Of a DNA stretch of 64,000 bases, positions 45,215 to 57,277 are shown in pieces. How positions within the stretch are numbered: position 1 is the stretch's first letter; every line of letters begins with the position of its first letter. This stretch comes from Syngnathus acus (Eukaryota; Chordata; Actinopteri; Syngnathiformes; Syngnathidae), in contig NC_051100.1 in NCBI RefSeq assembly GCF_901709675.1, positions 13,190,286 to 13,254,285 of the forward strand, in the 5' to 3' direction. Under the pieces are notes generated by a model that saw only the letters and a program-made list of their open reading frames with translations, was not told the origin of the DNA and ran no database searches. A program made the translations under genes and the position numbers.

Positions 45215-47559
45215 AACATTGTAAATGTAAATTATTTAGTAATCAAGTCATTTGTGACACCAATACTTTGTACAGCATCAAGTAACTACTAACTACGGTA
45301 CTTAACATTAAGCTAACATTAGTATAACATCAGCTTACATGTAGCGTATCTGCATAGCACTGTTGGGGCCAAAAGTAGTTACCGGTAGAAGCGGCTTTTG
45401 ACAGTGCACATAGTTCTGTAGTAATGGTATCATGGTCACTCGGATCGCTAAGGTACTGCTGGCATCATTAGGACTTCGGTCGACCTGCCGTCTGTGCGCA
45501 ATGCCGCAGTAAACAGAGTAATTAGCTCAGAGAACAAAATGCTGACGCTGCATTTATGTAGACACACACTTAGCGGAAGCACCAAATGTTATTCCCGTGC
45601 GATGCCGATTTATTCCTGTCATCTGCACACTGGAGGATTTCCTTGTTGAGATTACTTTAGGAATGTTTTGTCGTTGTTCTAGTGGAATTCCAGTAAACCT
45701 AAAAAAATGAGCAATTGATTGAGGGGTTCCAAACTGTCTGTCAGGTTTGGGGAATGTGTGGTTCCTTAAAGGTGGCAAAAATGGGTTGTCAGTATGGGTA
45801 AAATGATGGTGGCCTCAAGGGACCAAATTCTGCACTCCATGAAGTTGAACTCGTGTTCAAAATATTGTGTTTTTTTTATTTAATTTCAAGTTTGTCTTAA
45901 AACAGTTGTAAAAGAGGACAAGAAATTGTCCTTAAAATCGATCCCTGGCTGTCAAAAGTCATAAATGAATGCAAAATGATTCGATTTGACAGTAAAGTTC
46001 AAGATAATTTGAAAGAGAAAAAAATGTTTGCCGAGAGCTAAACTCGTCACAGCTCATTAAAAAAGGTGTTTGCGGAAGAACTGATCATAGTGAAAAGAGC
46101 CTGAGGCGTTCTTAATGAACTCAGCCGTTGACCAGGACTGTCGCGAGGTGGGCGTGGCGCCCACCGCCGTCGATGAATCCCAGCGGGAGCGTTTTTCTCG
46201 AGCGTGTGAGCTGGTCGGCCTGTGATGGCGGCGGCGGCTCGCTCTCTCGCTCTGCTCTCTGAGCTATTTTTAGCTTCAAAGATGGTTGCCAGCTTCTCTG
46301 TGGGAGGCGGCTTGTTTTTCCCGGCCGACAGCAGCGGCGGCGGGAACACAACAACAAAGACGCGCTATGGCGTGCGACTTTATTTTGGAATAGCACCGTT
46401 ACACAGATGACTGTTTGTTTTTGTTGTCAGGAAGGCCAAGTATTCGAACTCTATTTCAAAATGTGCACACAGCAACAACCTTCATGAAGACCAAGTGACT
46501 TGAAAACGTGAGAGCAGTTGCTGTTATTTTAAAAGAATAAATATCAATCAAAGCAAGCTTAATATACCGAGTTTGTGTTCGGACGGCTGGAAATGGCTAA
46601 AATGACTCAACAGTTTGGAAGAAAAATTGCAGATTTCTTGTCCTTCTGAAAATCTTTGTAAGTATACACATTACAGAGAATCAATCCTACCAAATGTCAT
46701 GTTGCTGAGTGGAGGTGACTTTCCTAAAATTCATAGAAAGTTGATTTCAGAAAGGGATTAGTCACTTAACCGACGTGAAACCAAAATGGCTGACTTTCTG
46801 TGTGTTCTCAGGCACGACTTCTTGAGACTCATTTGTGGGTCTCCCCGTGACAGAAGTGTCTTTTCATGCACAGCTTCAGTAACTTTTTTTCTAGCCAGTT
46901 AGCACAACAGCACCCCCTGTGGCGGGGTCTTTCCAGAACATGTGAGCCATCACGTGTGTTGTACACGTGGGTACATGCCTATATCTTGAAAGTGGAAGGC
47001 ACATGAGTCTGATATGATGTAATAAGTGATGGTGGGAGTGGGAATAACGGCGAGAAGGAGGCGGGACGAGGAAATGTGTCCACTGGGCGAGATGGAGAAA
47101 AATCAGCCTCTCATCCATCTGTGCCCCCCCTCACACGCACTCACCAGCTCCCCTCAATGCCCCCCCAACAATTCTCCCTCCTCTGTGCCCGCTCACTTCA
47201 TTTACATTTACGTTACACTGTGTCCGACTTGATTTGGCAGCGAGGTGATGGATGATGAAGAGCTGCCACCGCTGCCGTCGCCGCCGTCGCCGCCATGTGC
47301 TCAGGGCGTTGGCCGCGTAAACTCTTGGCGGCATGTCTGGCGGCCCTTGAGCTAAGGGAGCTAAGGCCGCTTAGATGCTACCGCTTAGCATGATTGTTAC
47401 CAATTGATTGGGAAGTGAAATGTAAAAATTGAGAATGGAGACAGCATCCCAGAGACAGGCTTATTTTCTGCATGTACGCAACCACGAAATCTGGATCAAA
47501 GTGTTACCCATAAGCGTTACCGGTGCCCCTAATTTTAGCTTTGCATGAACATAAACCTA
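45215..47559. other. nrg3 intron sequence, no exon seen
   Basis: No recognised gene or complete element. GGC-rich trinucleotide stretches occur near 46225-46245 and CCG/GCC near 47262-47295. Confidence 0.5.
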
Positions 47560-47760
47560 AACTCGCAAGTGTAACCTTAACCATGCACCAATCCAAACCT
47601 TTATCCTCAAGAGCATCTTGGAACCTTAAGCATAACATGCCTGATGATTCCATTGCCTGATCCTAACCCGAAGCGCTCGCACACGCAAACCATCCCCCTA
47701 CCCAACCCAGTCAACACCCTTAATTCCAACCCTAACCGCTACCCATATGGATAACCACCG
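47560..47760. repeat. CCTAA/AACC-rich degenerate tract, left part
   Basis: Imperfect CCTAACC, ACCTTAACC and CCAACCCTAACCGC-like strings. It continues in character at 49395-49470 (CCTAATCCTATCCC, CCCTCCTAACCC), so the 1.6 kb between may be an insertion into one older tract. Confidence 0.5.
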
Positions 47761-48114
47761 GGAGGAGAATCTTCCGCGGATCCGCGGATTTCCGTGTTTT
47801 TTTCCGTCGGGAGTATCATTTTCGTGAATCGTGTAAACCCGTTGAGAAAATTTTTTTTATATGGCGGGGGGGGGGGGGCGGCTGGCAGCAGTATTGCGAC
47901 AACAGCCGCCTTTTTTTCGGCATCATTTTGGCGCTACTTTCGTCACATCATTTGCCTACTCATTTGCATAATTAGCAAAGGTTTTAGCCAGCATGGCGAA
48001 GGTTTTAGAGAAAAAAGACGAGGATCATGCCAGGGAAATAGAGAAGTCGAACGGGATCAGGAACTGCTTCAGATGGGCATGGCTCGAGAGCAGCGTCATC
48101 TTACAACTCGGAAC

Positions 48115-49043
48115 ACAAAGACGCACTTAAAGCAACGCGACAGTGCGCTGCGGTTGCGCGATCGGACTAAATTAGGATCCCTGCGCACTGAGGTCCACTT
48201 CAATTTTGGAAAGTACATCAGGACTTTAAAAATGTTTTCTAAATTTCAGCGACGGCTCTGTCACAATAATGCGATCAGCGCGGTGCAGTTGCGCGGTGCA
48301 GTTGCGCGGTCGGCGACGCGCTACATTTGCGCGTTCGGTGGTGCGCTGCAGTTGCGCGATCGGACAAAATTAAGCTCCCTGCGCACTTCGGTCCACTTGA
48401 ATTTTGGAAAGTACATCAGGAGTTTAAAAATATTTTCTAAATTTCAGCGACGGCTCTGTCACAATAATGCAGGGGTGTCAGACAAATTTTTTTTCGCGGG
48501 CCGCATTGTAGTCCTAGCTTCTTTCGGAGGGCCATTATGACTGTCAACCCAAAAAAATGTAAGAGCACCTCATATTATATACAATAAAAGCTACAAAACA
48601 AACTGACAAATAACTCGTTTTCAAATCAGACGAGTAAAAACTGGTCAAATATTTCTTAAAAAAAGATATTATTAAAAGTGAAGAGAATTTGCCATTCTAG
48701 TAATGACATGAATTTGATGCACAATTTGTCTTCACGGGCCACATAAAATGATGTGGCGGGCCGTATCTGGCCCCCGGGTCTTGAGTTTGACACCTGTGCA
48801 ATAATGCAACCAGCGCAGTGCTGTTGCGCGGTCGACGACGCGCTACGGTTGCGCGTTCGGCGGTGCGCTGCAGTTTCGCGATCGGACAAAAACGTGCAAA
48901 TGGAAAAATGCTTAAAAAAGTCTTGGAACGGATTAAATTTTTTTCCATTATTTGTAATGGGTAAAATAGATTCGGAATTCGACCGATTCGCTTCTCGAAC
49001 CGCCTTCTGGAACAGACTGTGGTCGAAAACGGAGGCTTGACTG
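48115..49043 (-). mobile_element. Tigger-like MITE with internal tandem repeat
   Basis: The right end is GGAGGCTTGACTG before TA (49044-49045), the complement of a CAGTCAAGCCTCC Tigger-type terminus. GACCGATTCGCTTCTCGAAC and the ATTATTTGTAATGG block match the copy at 27692 in opposite orientation. A unit of about 194 bp starting GCGCTGCGGTTGCGCGATCGG-like (first 20: GCGCTGCGGTTGCGCGATCG) occurs at about 48147 and again at 48341, with part of a third after the hAT insertion. The left terminus is not found. Confidence 0.65.
48470..48798 (-). mobile_element. hAT-type element with exact 8-bp duplication
   Basis: CAGGGGTGTCAGAC at the left and GAGTTTGACACCTGTG at the right are inverted hAT termini. 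The target duplication CAATAATG is exact (48462-48469, 48799-48806). The body is the reverse of the copies at 23211 and 23925 (TGGCCCCCGGGTCTTGAG block). It sits inside the Tigger-like MITE. Confidence 0.9.
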
Positions 49044-49164
49044 TATTATATTCACCTTGGTAGCCCACCAAGCAAGAATATTTTTTTAACAAAACTGTTG
49101 AAATTGAGTGATGAAATTAATGGTTTTGGGGTTGCTATACTGCCAAAATCCAGGAGTTTCCAGG

Positions 49165-49360
49165 GAGCTTTGCCCCCTGAGCATTGCCCCTGGCCCCCTG
49201 CGGCCCCCAATGGGGGTCTGTGGGCCCTGTGGCCCCTGCAGTCCCCAATGGGGGCCTGCGGCCCCTGGCCCCCTGCGGCAAGTGGGAGGGGGCATAGGCC
49301 CCCTCAATGGGGGGCCTTCGACCCCCCCATGTGGGGCATGCGGCCCCCAGACCCCGGCTA
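49165..49360. repeat. GC-rich array of short CCCC..GGGG hairpins
   Basis: CCCCCAATGGGGGTCTG (49205) and CCCCAATGGGGGCCTG (49243) are 38 bp apart; looser units follow (CCCCCTCAATGGGGGG; CCCCCCCATGTGGGG). Each is a small near-palindrome. G- and C-runs alternate on both strands, so hairpins or quadruplexes are possible. The proline- and glycine-rich frames crossing it are repeat artefacts. Confidence 0.8.
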
Positions 49361-49394
49361 CTTTTCCGTGTTTTTTTTCATTTGCCGTTCTCAT

Positions 49395-50240
49395 CCCTGT
49401 AACCATATCCCTTAAGGCCTAATCCTATCCCAAACCTGAACCCTCCTAACCCGAACTTCTAAATCCTCAGTGACGTTGCTGCAATAGAACTCTACTCTAA
49501 TTTAATCTGAGTGAGGATTACGGATGAGCTCTCTGTTGTCATCACGCCGTTGCCGAGTCAAAGTCCTTTTTCTGTGATGATGAGGTGAACGCTCCGCCGC
49601 CGCCGCGCTGTTGCATCTGCGAAGCGTCACATGATCCCATTGTCGTTAATGATGCAAAAATAAACGCGCTCTCGCCAACATGTGTCCGTTCGTCGTCTCG
49701 GCAAGGAACCTCATGCCCGAGCAGCCCACGCACGACCTACTTCCAGTGAATTGTCAACATGCCGGAAGGAACGATGATTTAATTACGGAAGTTTGTACGC
49801 CGTCAAGCGACTCTGAAGCAAAGGCGAGACGGTGGCATCTTTCCAGCTAATTCCGCTTCCCGGTGCTCGCTCGGAATCGTCAGGTGGCATCGTGGCCGCC
49901 TGTTCCCACTTAATCGCACTCCCTCGGCGCATTTTATTTAATCTCTTTTTACTTGTTTTAATTGTTTGTGTCCAAATTTTGTTTTCAAACGACACACTGG
50001 CTAGCAGCAAGGTAGGAGATAGCATAGAAGAAAGATTGTTGATATTCAAGATGGCGGATTACAAGTGTAGATAAGCGCACAGCTGGCAGATAGGTCAGTA
50101 ACAACCCTGTGGTCAACATTAAAGACTGACCACTGAGGTTTGAAAATCAATTAATTTTACTGATTATGAGTCGTTGAATTATGGGCCGTTATCATTCAAA
50201 AGGTAATAATGGGTTCTAAGAAAAAAATATTGCTCCAAAA
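49395..50240. other. CCTAA-rich remnant, then intron sequence
   Basis: The first 75 bp resemble the tract at 47560-47760. The rest shows no gene. Confidence 0.45.
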
Positions 50241-50441
50241 TACAGTGGAGCCTCGGTTTTCGAACGTCCCAGTTCTCGAACAAATCGGTATTCGAACAAA
50301 AAATTCTAGATTTTCTGCTTCGGATGTCGGACGAAATTTTGATTGTCGAACCTCGCGAGATGAGCCGAGAGGACCCACATGCCAACTGACTCCGTTCGTT
50401 ATTACATTCTCGTTACTCTGAGGATTGCATCAACTCTAATC

Positions 50442-50684
50442 ATGCCTCCAAAGGAAGCAAGGGGGAGCAGTAAAGCTGATCATGGCGAAAAGAGGAAAAA
50501 AGTGCGCAAAACGGTTTAATTTAAAAAAGAATTAATCGCAAAATATGAGTCCGGTGTGCGTGTGTCAGAGTTGGCGCGGGAGTTTTGCATGACAAAATCG
50601 ACGATAAGCTCGATACTGAAAACCAAAGACGCTCTTAAAGGAAGTGATGTTGCGAGAGGGGCGACTGTGCTTACCTTTTTGAAA
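50442..50684 (+). pseudogene. Tigger-type transposase N terminus, broken
   Basis: From ATG 50442 the frame reads MPPKEARGSSKADHGEKRKK and reaches a stop (TAA 50517-50519) where the family has a sense codon. It then continues in frame with KKELIAKYESGVRVSELA and CMTKSTISSILKTKDAL, the psq/CENP-B-type helix-turn-helix of pogo/Tigger transposases. It ends at the Kolobok insertion. The DDE domain is absent. Confidence 0.8.
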
Positions 50685-50946
50685 TTAAAGGGTACCTTTG
50701 GTCAACCTGAATAACGCAGGCACTGATTTAGTATAAAGTAAATGTACAATATCAAAAAAGAAATAACACAACACCTCTTAGGGACAAGAGGTCCTGAAAC
50801 GTTGCCGTTTGACCGACACTTTTGCTGCCTGGGGAAGAAATATGGCGCCCCGGATATGACGTCACCAAGTTGATTCCGTTTTGTACAAATCAGCTTCCAA
50901 ACATTTACTTAAAAGACCAATTGATCATAGCCGTTACTAAAATCAC

Positions 50947-51453
50947 TTAACAGGAAACTGACTTCCCTGGCAAAATGCGCTTGCCCGCCATGACGGGAAA
51001 CCAATGTAAACGAACCACAATAATCGCCCAGTAATTTATCAAAATCGGGGTCAAAAACTGCTTATCACAGATACAGACCTGTCTCAGAACGGCAATGTTT
51101 TGTCTCTGGGATCTCTTTTCATGACGCTGCTGCCTTTTCATATCTGTTTTCCTCTGTTTATGGGCAAACATTGTTGGCACTGCCCAGGGATGCAGACGTT
51201 TTTTCTCTTTCAAACCAAGGGTCCTGTTAATCACATCGGCTGCGAAGTAATTCTCTTCAAAATGTTCCTCACAAACCACGGAATTACTGCCAAAAGGGAA
51301 AGTTTTCATCGTGTGATCTGTTCCTAGATTGTGCAACCATTGTTTACAGATCCTTATACGATCATAATTGCTTGGCATTGGCACACGGTAGAAGTGTTTG
51401 TCTTTGTTTTTCCGTTTGTTATTATAACATCCGAATGCTTTACACTGCGCCAT
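50947..51453 (-). pseudogene. THAP-domain protein fragment of a Kolobok element
   Basis: A frame of 168 codons begins at ATG 51453. Residues 1 to about 95 form an apparently complete THAP zinc-finger: C4-x4-C9 (CKAFGC), the invariant Trp in CKQWL, CEEHF (Cys and His ligands), and the closing AVPTMF motif. THAP domains bind DNA in P-element- and Kolobok-type transposases. After about residue 120 the sequence is not recognisable and no catalytic region follows, so this is the DNA-binding end of a truncated transposase. It has no disabling mutation inside the THAP region. If expressed, it could bind element termini without cutting, but there is no evidence of expression. Confidence 0.75.
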
Positions 51454-51741
51454 GTTGCGTGATCCACAATACTACTGACACTCACTGAATCCGTGCTCCG
51501 TGACCCAGCCCAGATTCTCCCGGGGTTCATTGCGTCACACCTCTCTGGCCTCCACCAATGCTGGGGACGAGATTGGAGCCAGCCAAGATGCTATCAACTT
51601 GCTGACGTCACGCAGCTGCCTGATCCGGGCCACAAACTAAGCAACATGGATGCTCCCAGTATTTCCATGTCACACTTACTAAAAGCCATTTAATTCCTAC
51701 ATGAGTTGCTTTCTTTTAATAAACTTCAGGGATTTGATTAA

Positions 51742-52045
51742 ATTCCACCTCTGGCCCTCCCTGTGTGGAGTTTGCATGTTCTCCCCGGGCCCGCGTGGGT
51801 TTTCTCCGGGCACTCCGGTTTCCTCCCACATCCCAAAAACATGCTTGGTAGGCCGATTGAAGACTCCAAATTGTCCCTAGGTGTGAGTGCGAGTGCAAAT
51901 GGTTGTTTGTCTCTGTGTGCCCTGCAATTGGCTGGCAACCGGTTCAGGGTGTCCCCCGCCTACTGCCCGATGACAGCTGGGATAGGCTCCAGCACGCCCG
52001 CGACCCCCGTGGGGACTAAGCGGTTCAGAAAATGGATGGATGGAT
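51742..52045 (+). mobile_element. 5'-truncated SINE inside the Kolobok element
   Basis: The body from ATTCCACCTCTGGCCC to the GGAT tail matches 44248-44558. The 12-bp duplication GGATTTGATTAA is exact (51730-51741, 52046-52057). The tRNA-like head is missing, so it has no internal promoter. Confidence 0.92.
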
Positions 52046-52666
52046 GGATTTGATTAAGCCATATTCGTAGAATAGAAAAAAAGTTAATATTGCTCATGAC
52101 TACAGGTACCCTTTAAGAAAACGTTTTTGATGTTTTCTTTCACATTATCTTTGAAATGTTGTCTTTCATTGGTAAAAATGACCAAAAAAATTGATGCGCT
52201 TTTTTTTCCCTCACAATTTAAAAAGATATCTTTTACTATTAGAATGAAACACACAAGAGAGTTGCTACAGATACAGCAATACATTCCCCAGCCTAGCCTA
52301 CTCTATTAATTCAGTTTATTATTTATATTATTTATTTATACATTACCTACTCACTTAATTATGCAGTTTATGGTGTAAAATAATGAAAAAATGCTTTAAA
52401 AAAGCGTTTTTTGGCTTGGACGGGATTAAATTTTTTTCCATTATTTGTAATGGGAAAACATGATTCGGAATTCAAACGATTCACTTCTCGAACAGCGTTC
52501 TGGAACAGATTGTGGTCGAAAACTGAGGCTCCACTGTAATGTATTTCACGCTTTTAATGTCAACATGTGTTTGCCATTGTTTCCCAAACGACATTTCATG
52601 ATTCGAAACATATTTTCTTGAGCTGCTAATTGCAATTTTAGATATGTACGTATAATTTTCCTCCTA

Positions 52667-52960
52667 GGGTGGCACAATGCCGCACTTGTTAGCATATCCA
52701 CCTCACAGCAGACATTGCGGGTTCAATTCCACCTCCGCTCCTCCCTGTGTGGAGTTTGCATGTTCTCCCCGTGCCTGTGTGGGTTTTCCCCGGGAACTCC
52801 GGTTTCCTCCCGCATCCCAAAAACATGCATGGTAGACTGATTGACTGATTCCCCCCGCACCTGTTGCCACCATCAGGCTGTGACTTAGCATCCCGCCTCC
52901 ATCCTCCTGGAACGTGTGGGTGGATGGAGTGATGGATAGATGGACGGATGGATGGGTAGA
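52667..52960 (+). mobile_element. Diverged tRNA-headed SINE
   Basis: It starts GGGTGGCACAATGCCG and has GGTTCAATTCC as a one-change B box. The middle GAGTTTGCATGTTCTCCCC is intact, the 3' part is rearranged, and it ends in imperfect GGAT/GGAC repeats. No clear target duplication; an older copy. Confidence 0.75.
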
Positions 52961-53817
52961 GTAATAGCCGGATGGTCAGGCCCGGGGCTCTCTCCCTCGC
53001 TCATCTTAGGCGAGCTAATGGCCTGAAACCTGAGTCTGTGTTAGCCTCCACTTCCTCTTGCACAGGAAGCCCAAAAACCTGATCCTCCTCCGAAGCCAGA
53101 AGGATGAGAAGACATCTTGTCTTTCTCTCTCGCTGTGATGTGATGTGTTGGACGGAAAAAAAATACAAATAGTTTCAGATAAACTTTACGCACTCACACA
53201 GTTAGACATATGGGAGATATGACTAACTTTCAGCTAACTAGACCTTGCTAGCAGATAGCTTGCCAATAACTGATAATAGATATTTTAGCTATGGGACAGA
53301 GGTATGAGATAACCATCAGATAATAAACGAATCACCAAAATTTCGTTATTGAATAGCTCATAGACACAGTAGATTGCGGTTATCTATGTTCTATAACTAG
53401 CAACAATTAACAAGCAAGTATATTGTAGTTAACGCGGACAAAGCTAGCTTGTAGATACAGTAACTCGCATGTAGATATCAGATAACTAGCAGTCTATATT
53501 TCACTATGTCAACCGCCTTATTTAACTGAATGATCGTCAAAATATAAGGAAGAGTACAAGTAGAGCAATAAACATATCTGTCAATCCAAAGTCACCATTA
53601 TTATCTTGTGATTGGTTGGTGAAGTGTCTTATGTTGTGTTAATCTGCCTTTGCGTCAAAGTGTTTCAACGTGCTTGATGAGCAGCATGTGTTGGGCAGCA
53701 GATTGTTTGCGACATGGGAGAACGAGGATGGATGCTGCGTCGTCCACGGCAACGCTAATGCGTCACATGAAGCCTTGTGGCGTGTGTGTGTGTGTGTGTG
53801 TGTGTGTCTGTGTATGA

Positions 53818-53848
<31 letters not shown>

Positions 53849-56800
53849 CGTGCGTGTGTCTTTAGCATGTCACTACTAAGAGGCACACACACGCAGTGTT
53901 GATATGCCCTCAGAGTCATGTGAATAGGACATAAGAGGCTTAACCAGCGCAGCCACTTGCCTCGGCCAAGCCCACCCGGACGCACTACGCATCTGTTCTG
54001 CGCCCTCCCTCACTCGCTCCCTGCTCTGTGTGCTCTCTTTTTTACCCATCTGCACTCAACTCATTCACAATTAATGAAACCTAATTTATATATATGTAAC
54101 TATTGGTCAAGCCACAAATTCCAATGCACACAGAACTTTATGTTTAAGTGATTTCCACCTACCGGCTGGTGTGTTTATATGTTCCTAGAGTTCCTAGAAA
54201 AGTTGAAAAATAAAATTCTGTTTTCTAAAAATGCATTCTTCATTCAGGCCCCGTCGCCATGGAAACGAAGGCCAGAGTCAAGGCCAGAACAAAAGGCCAC
54301 TTGTGTTTGGCGTGAATTTGGATACCGCGTGTGGTTGGGTCACGTGACATCATGCAGCCAAAAAGCAGCCTTTGGAAGACACAGCCTGTGAATTTGGGCA
54401 CAGCTTGTATCTCAACAATTCCTTCAGCTTACAGACACACACCCACGCACATTGAGCCAAGTCACCTCCAAATCCAAATGTTCCGCTCAGCCTGGGATAC
54501 TGACACCCTCCCCCCTAAAGTCCTTCTTCCTTCCCTTCTCCCTCCTTGGTCGCTGGCGGCGGGATTTAGTTTCGTTTCTCAGGGGAATGGCGGATAAAAA
54601 GCCTCTATCCTCTTTAATTGGTTGCACCTGTGATGGGATTCCGGCTCCCCAAGTGAAATGATGCCACGCATATACAAACAAGGGAGAAAAGTTGTACATT
54701 TTTAAGATTTGAGTCATAATATTTCAAAAATAAAGTTGCATACTTGAACAATCAAATAAATTATTTGAGGGCAGAAAATGTAGCTGTAAAAAATGAAAAA
54801 ATGGGCTTAAAAAGAAAGGATGGAATTTTTTCTTCATTTAAAAAGGGGACTTGTTTTATTTTTAATCCGGTTAATTGAAAAAAATAATTAATCAAATTAA
54901 TTGATTCTCAAAGTAATCTTTAGTTCCAGATCGAGATTATAGTCAAAATTGTACAAGATTTAAATCCAGTAGTATGTTTTGGATTTTCCAAAAAGTATTA
55001 CACTGCTCCCATAAAAAAAAATGTTACACGTTTATCACGAGAGACTCACCAAAAAGCCAGAAGCCTTAAAGAGGAAGTCTGCCATTTTCTTTTGAAGCAG
55101 CCATCCTAGGCTCATGACGGCCATTTTTTGCTGTTCTTCAAATTGTGAGATTTTGGTCAATTTGGTGGTGGTTTGCATGGGCTAGCTTGTGATGCGCTGC
55201 TTTAGCAAGGAAGCAGCGTGAAAGTGGCCAATGTTTGCAATGGCTTTTATTTAGCCCAACGGCGACGCTCTGCTGCAGATGTCCGCTCGGGTCGGGGCCC
55301 GTCCACATGGACCGCCTCCACCGCCAACTGAGCGCCCCCCCCCCCCCCCTCATTGGCAGGACCACCATGGCACGGCGCTCTTGGCGGCAAGCGAAACAAT
55401 GTTCTAACCGTCCATCTGCTTTGACGACCGATCGTTTGTCTCCATCTGTACGCCTTAAAAAGAAATCAGCGCTATGCTCGCTCCACTTTCACTATATGAG
55501 ATTCGCTTCCATCATCATGATACAAATGCTTCACAAATTGCAAAAGCAGTCACCAAATGTCGGACTTGATAGGCAAGCAGTGGCAGCGTGTGCGTTCAGT
55601 GGCAAACGTAGATAGATGAGCAGGAAAGATGATAAGAATAAGAAGAACAACATTGCTATTATTGTTGTTACTAGTCATAATTATGATGACATTTCATCAT
55701 TATTGTCAAGAAGCATTTTCAGCTCCCTAAGCACGGGAGAGCTCCCAGCAGCACCACGGCCAGCTCCGTTGTTCTGGGAAAAGGAATACTGCATGCTGCT
55801 GCTGCCGCTGCTGCTACAGCTGCTGCTGTAAAACCAGTTTAAGCTGCAAACAAACGCTGAGCCAATGCCATCGCTTGGCGGCCATCTTCTTTGTTTATGC
55901 GACACATGCCCCCACCTCCCCATCAATTATTCAGACGGGCGTATAGATACCACATTTGCGATTTAAGAGCAAGAGTACATGCTGCTAGCGGGCCGGTCGT
56001 TACACGCCTGTATTCTTTTGTTGTTGGCTTATTTAAGAGGCATGATGTCACAAACTCCTTCAAGTTGTTGAGTTTCTCTTTTTTTTTTTTTACATTGTCT
56101 TTATCTCTTCAACAGCATCTAGAGGTCAAAGTTCACAGCCTCCCTCTTCTCATTATCAATCAGCACACTAAGCTGGCCGCTAAGCCTTCGCCTCGCGGGC
56201 TTAACGACTACAATATGTTAGCGCAACGGTAACGTAGCGTACTCACGACTAATTGTCCGACTCGCTTTCCGATTGCATATCAGCAGCCTTCAGCAGGGCA
56301 CACGCGTCTCCTTGATTTTGAAGGACCCGAGATACTTGTAGAGGTTCAAAGTCTGCCTTGCGTGTTCATTATAACATGTTGTCAAGATGGACGGCTGTTG
56401 CTGAAGATTCCATCTTTGAATATTTATATTGTTCTTATTTTTGCATTCAGCGCTCTAGCACTTATCAAGCTCTTCAAATTGAGCAGCAAGATGTCTTGCT
56501 GTAGGAAAAGTGTGCTTGTGATTTTCCGTGAAGTGGAGGGTGGCTGTCCTTCCTGGGGGCGTGCGGTCCTGTTTTATTTACTAACGAGCACCCGGCGTCT
56601 CAACATCTGTTTTCTGTCCCCCGGCGTGACGCGCTTTGGGACGGTTGACGCCAACGAAGGCTCCTCCACCCGAGTGCTGACGGCGCAGTGCGCAGTGTAG
56701 CGCTCCTTGTGCGGCAGCGCAGCTCTTGTGGCGCTCTGCATGCGCGTCCTCCAGCTGCTTCAACAGCCCGACTCTTTACGGGAGGGACGACCGGGCGTGC

Positions 56801-57269
56801 CAGCTGGATCCAGCGCGCTCGTTGCTTCACTGCCCACACTTGACACTCAAATAGAAAATCAAATGTCTTTTTTTGGCCATCCTATTATTATTATTTTTTA
56901 TGTGGGCAGCCATGAATAGGGCCACTTGTAAGTCAAGGTGCAGCGGCATTTCCTCTCACATAAGCGGTTGTGAGTGCGGATGCCGACTTGCTGCCTTGCG
57001 TCTTCCTGTTTTCCCTGCGCCCCGCTTCTCTCTTCCTCAACGTGCTCATCCATCTCACGAACGGCGGCCACGGGGCCATAACACCGACGCCACGGAAGTG
57101 GCGCGGGGGGGGGGGCATTTGTCAAGTCCGTGCGGGGCCGGGCGGAGCCCATCTGCCCTTTAACGAGTGTCGTTAAGGAAAATGGACTTTTCTTTCGCCC
57201 GTCAAGTGGGAAATTAAACAACCGAGTCCATCTTTTTTTATCGGACAATATCTGGAACAATATGCCCAC
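52961..57269. other. nrg3 intron sequence, no exon seen
   Basis: No recognised gene. It holds a TG microsatellite (53781-53862), a C run (55336-55350), CTG triplets (55795-55828) and a G run (57106-57115). Frames crossing these are artefacts. Confidence 0.5.
53781..53862. repeat. (GT)n microsatellite
   Basis: Two GT runs split by CTGTGTATGA, ending in TGCG units. Confidence 0.92.
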
Positions 57270-57277
57270 GAGCGACC

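Larger units (their letters stand above)
50689..52112 (-). mobile_element. Kolobok-type DNA transposon, THAP-bearing
   Basis: AGGGTACCT at the left and AGGTACCCT at the right are inverted termini between exact TTAA sites (50685-50688, 52113-52116). A TTAA duplication plus a THAP-domain frame (minus strand) fits the Kolobok superfamily; piggyBac also uses TTAA but lacks THAP. The element is shortened and carries a SINE at 51742-52045. Confidence 0.72.
50243..52536 (+). mobile_element. Tigger/pogo transposon carrying nested insertions
   Basis: The termini CAGTGGAGCCTCGGTTTTCG and, inverted, CAGTGGAGCCTCAGTTTTCG are flanked by TA (50241-50242, 52537-52538). The left part encodes the start of a CENP-B-type transposase (50442 onward). 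A Kolobok element (50689-52112) interrupts it. DNA after the insertion does not continue the catalytic domain, so this copy had also lost its core. Confidence 0.88.

Noticed and set aside
47794-48540. 248-codon frame across the 48-kb repeats
   Set aside because: It is made of tandem units of a MITE (repeated FHFNFGKYIR-like text) and ends in a hAT; not a gene.
49086-49422. Pro/Gly-rich frames on both strands
   Set aside because: Direct translation of the GC-rich hairpin array.
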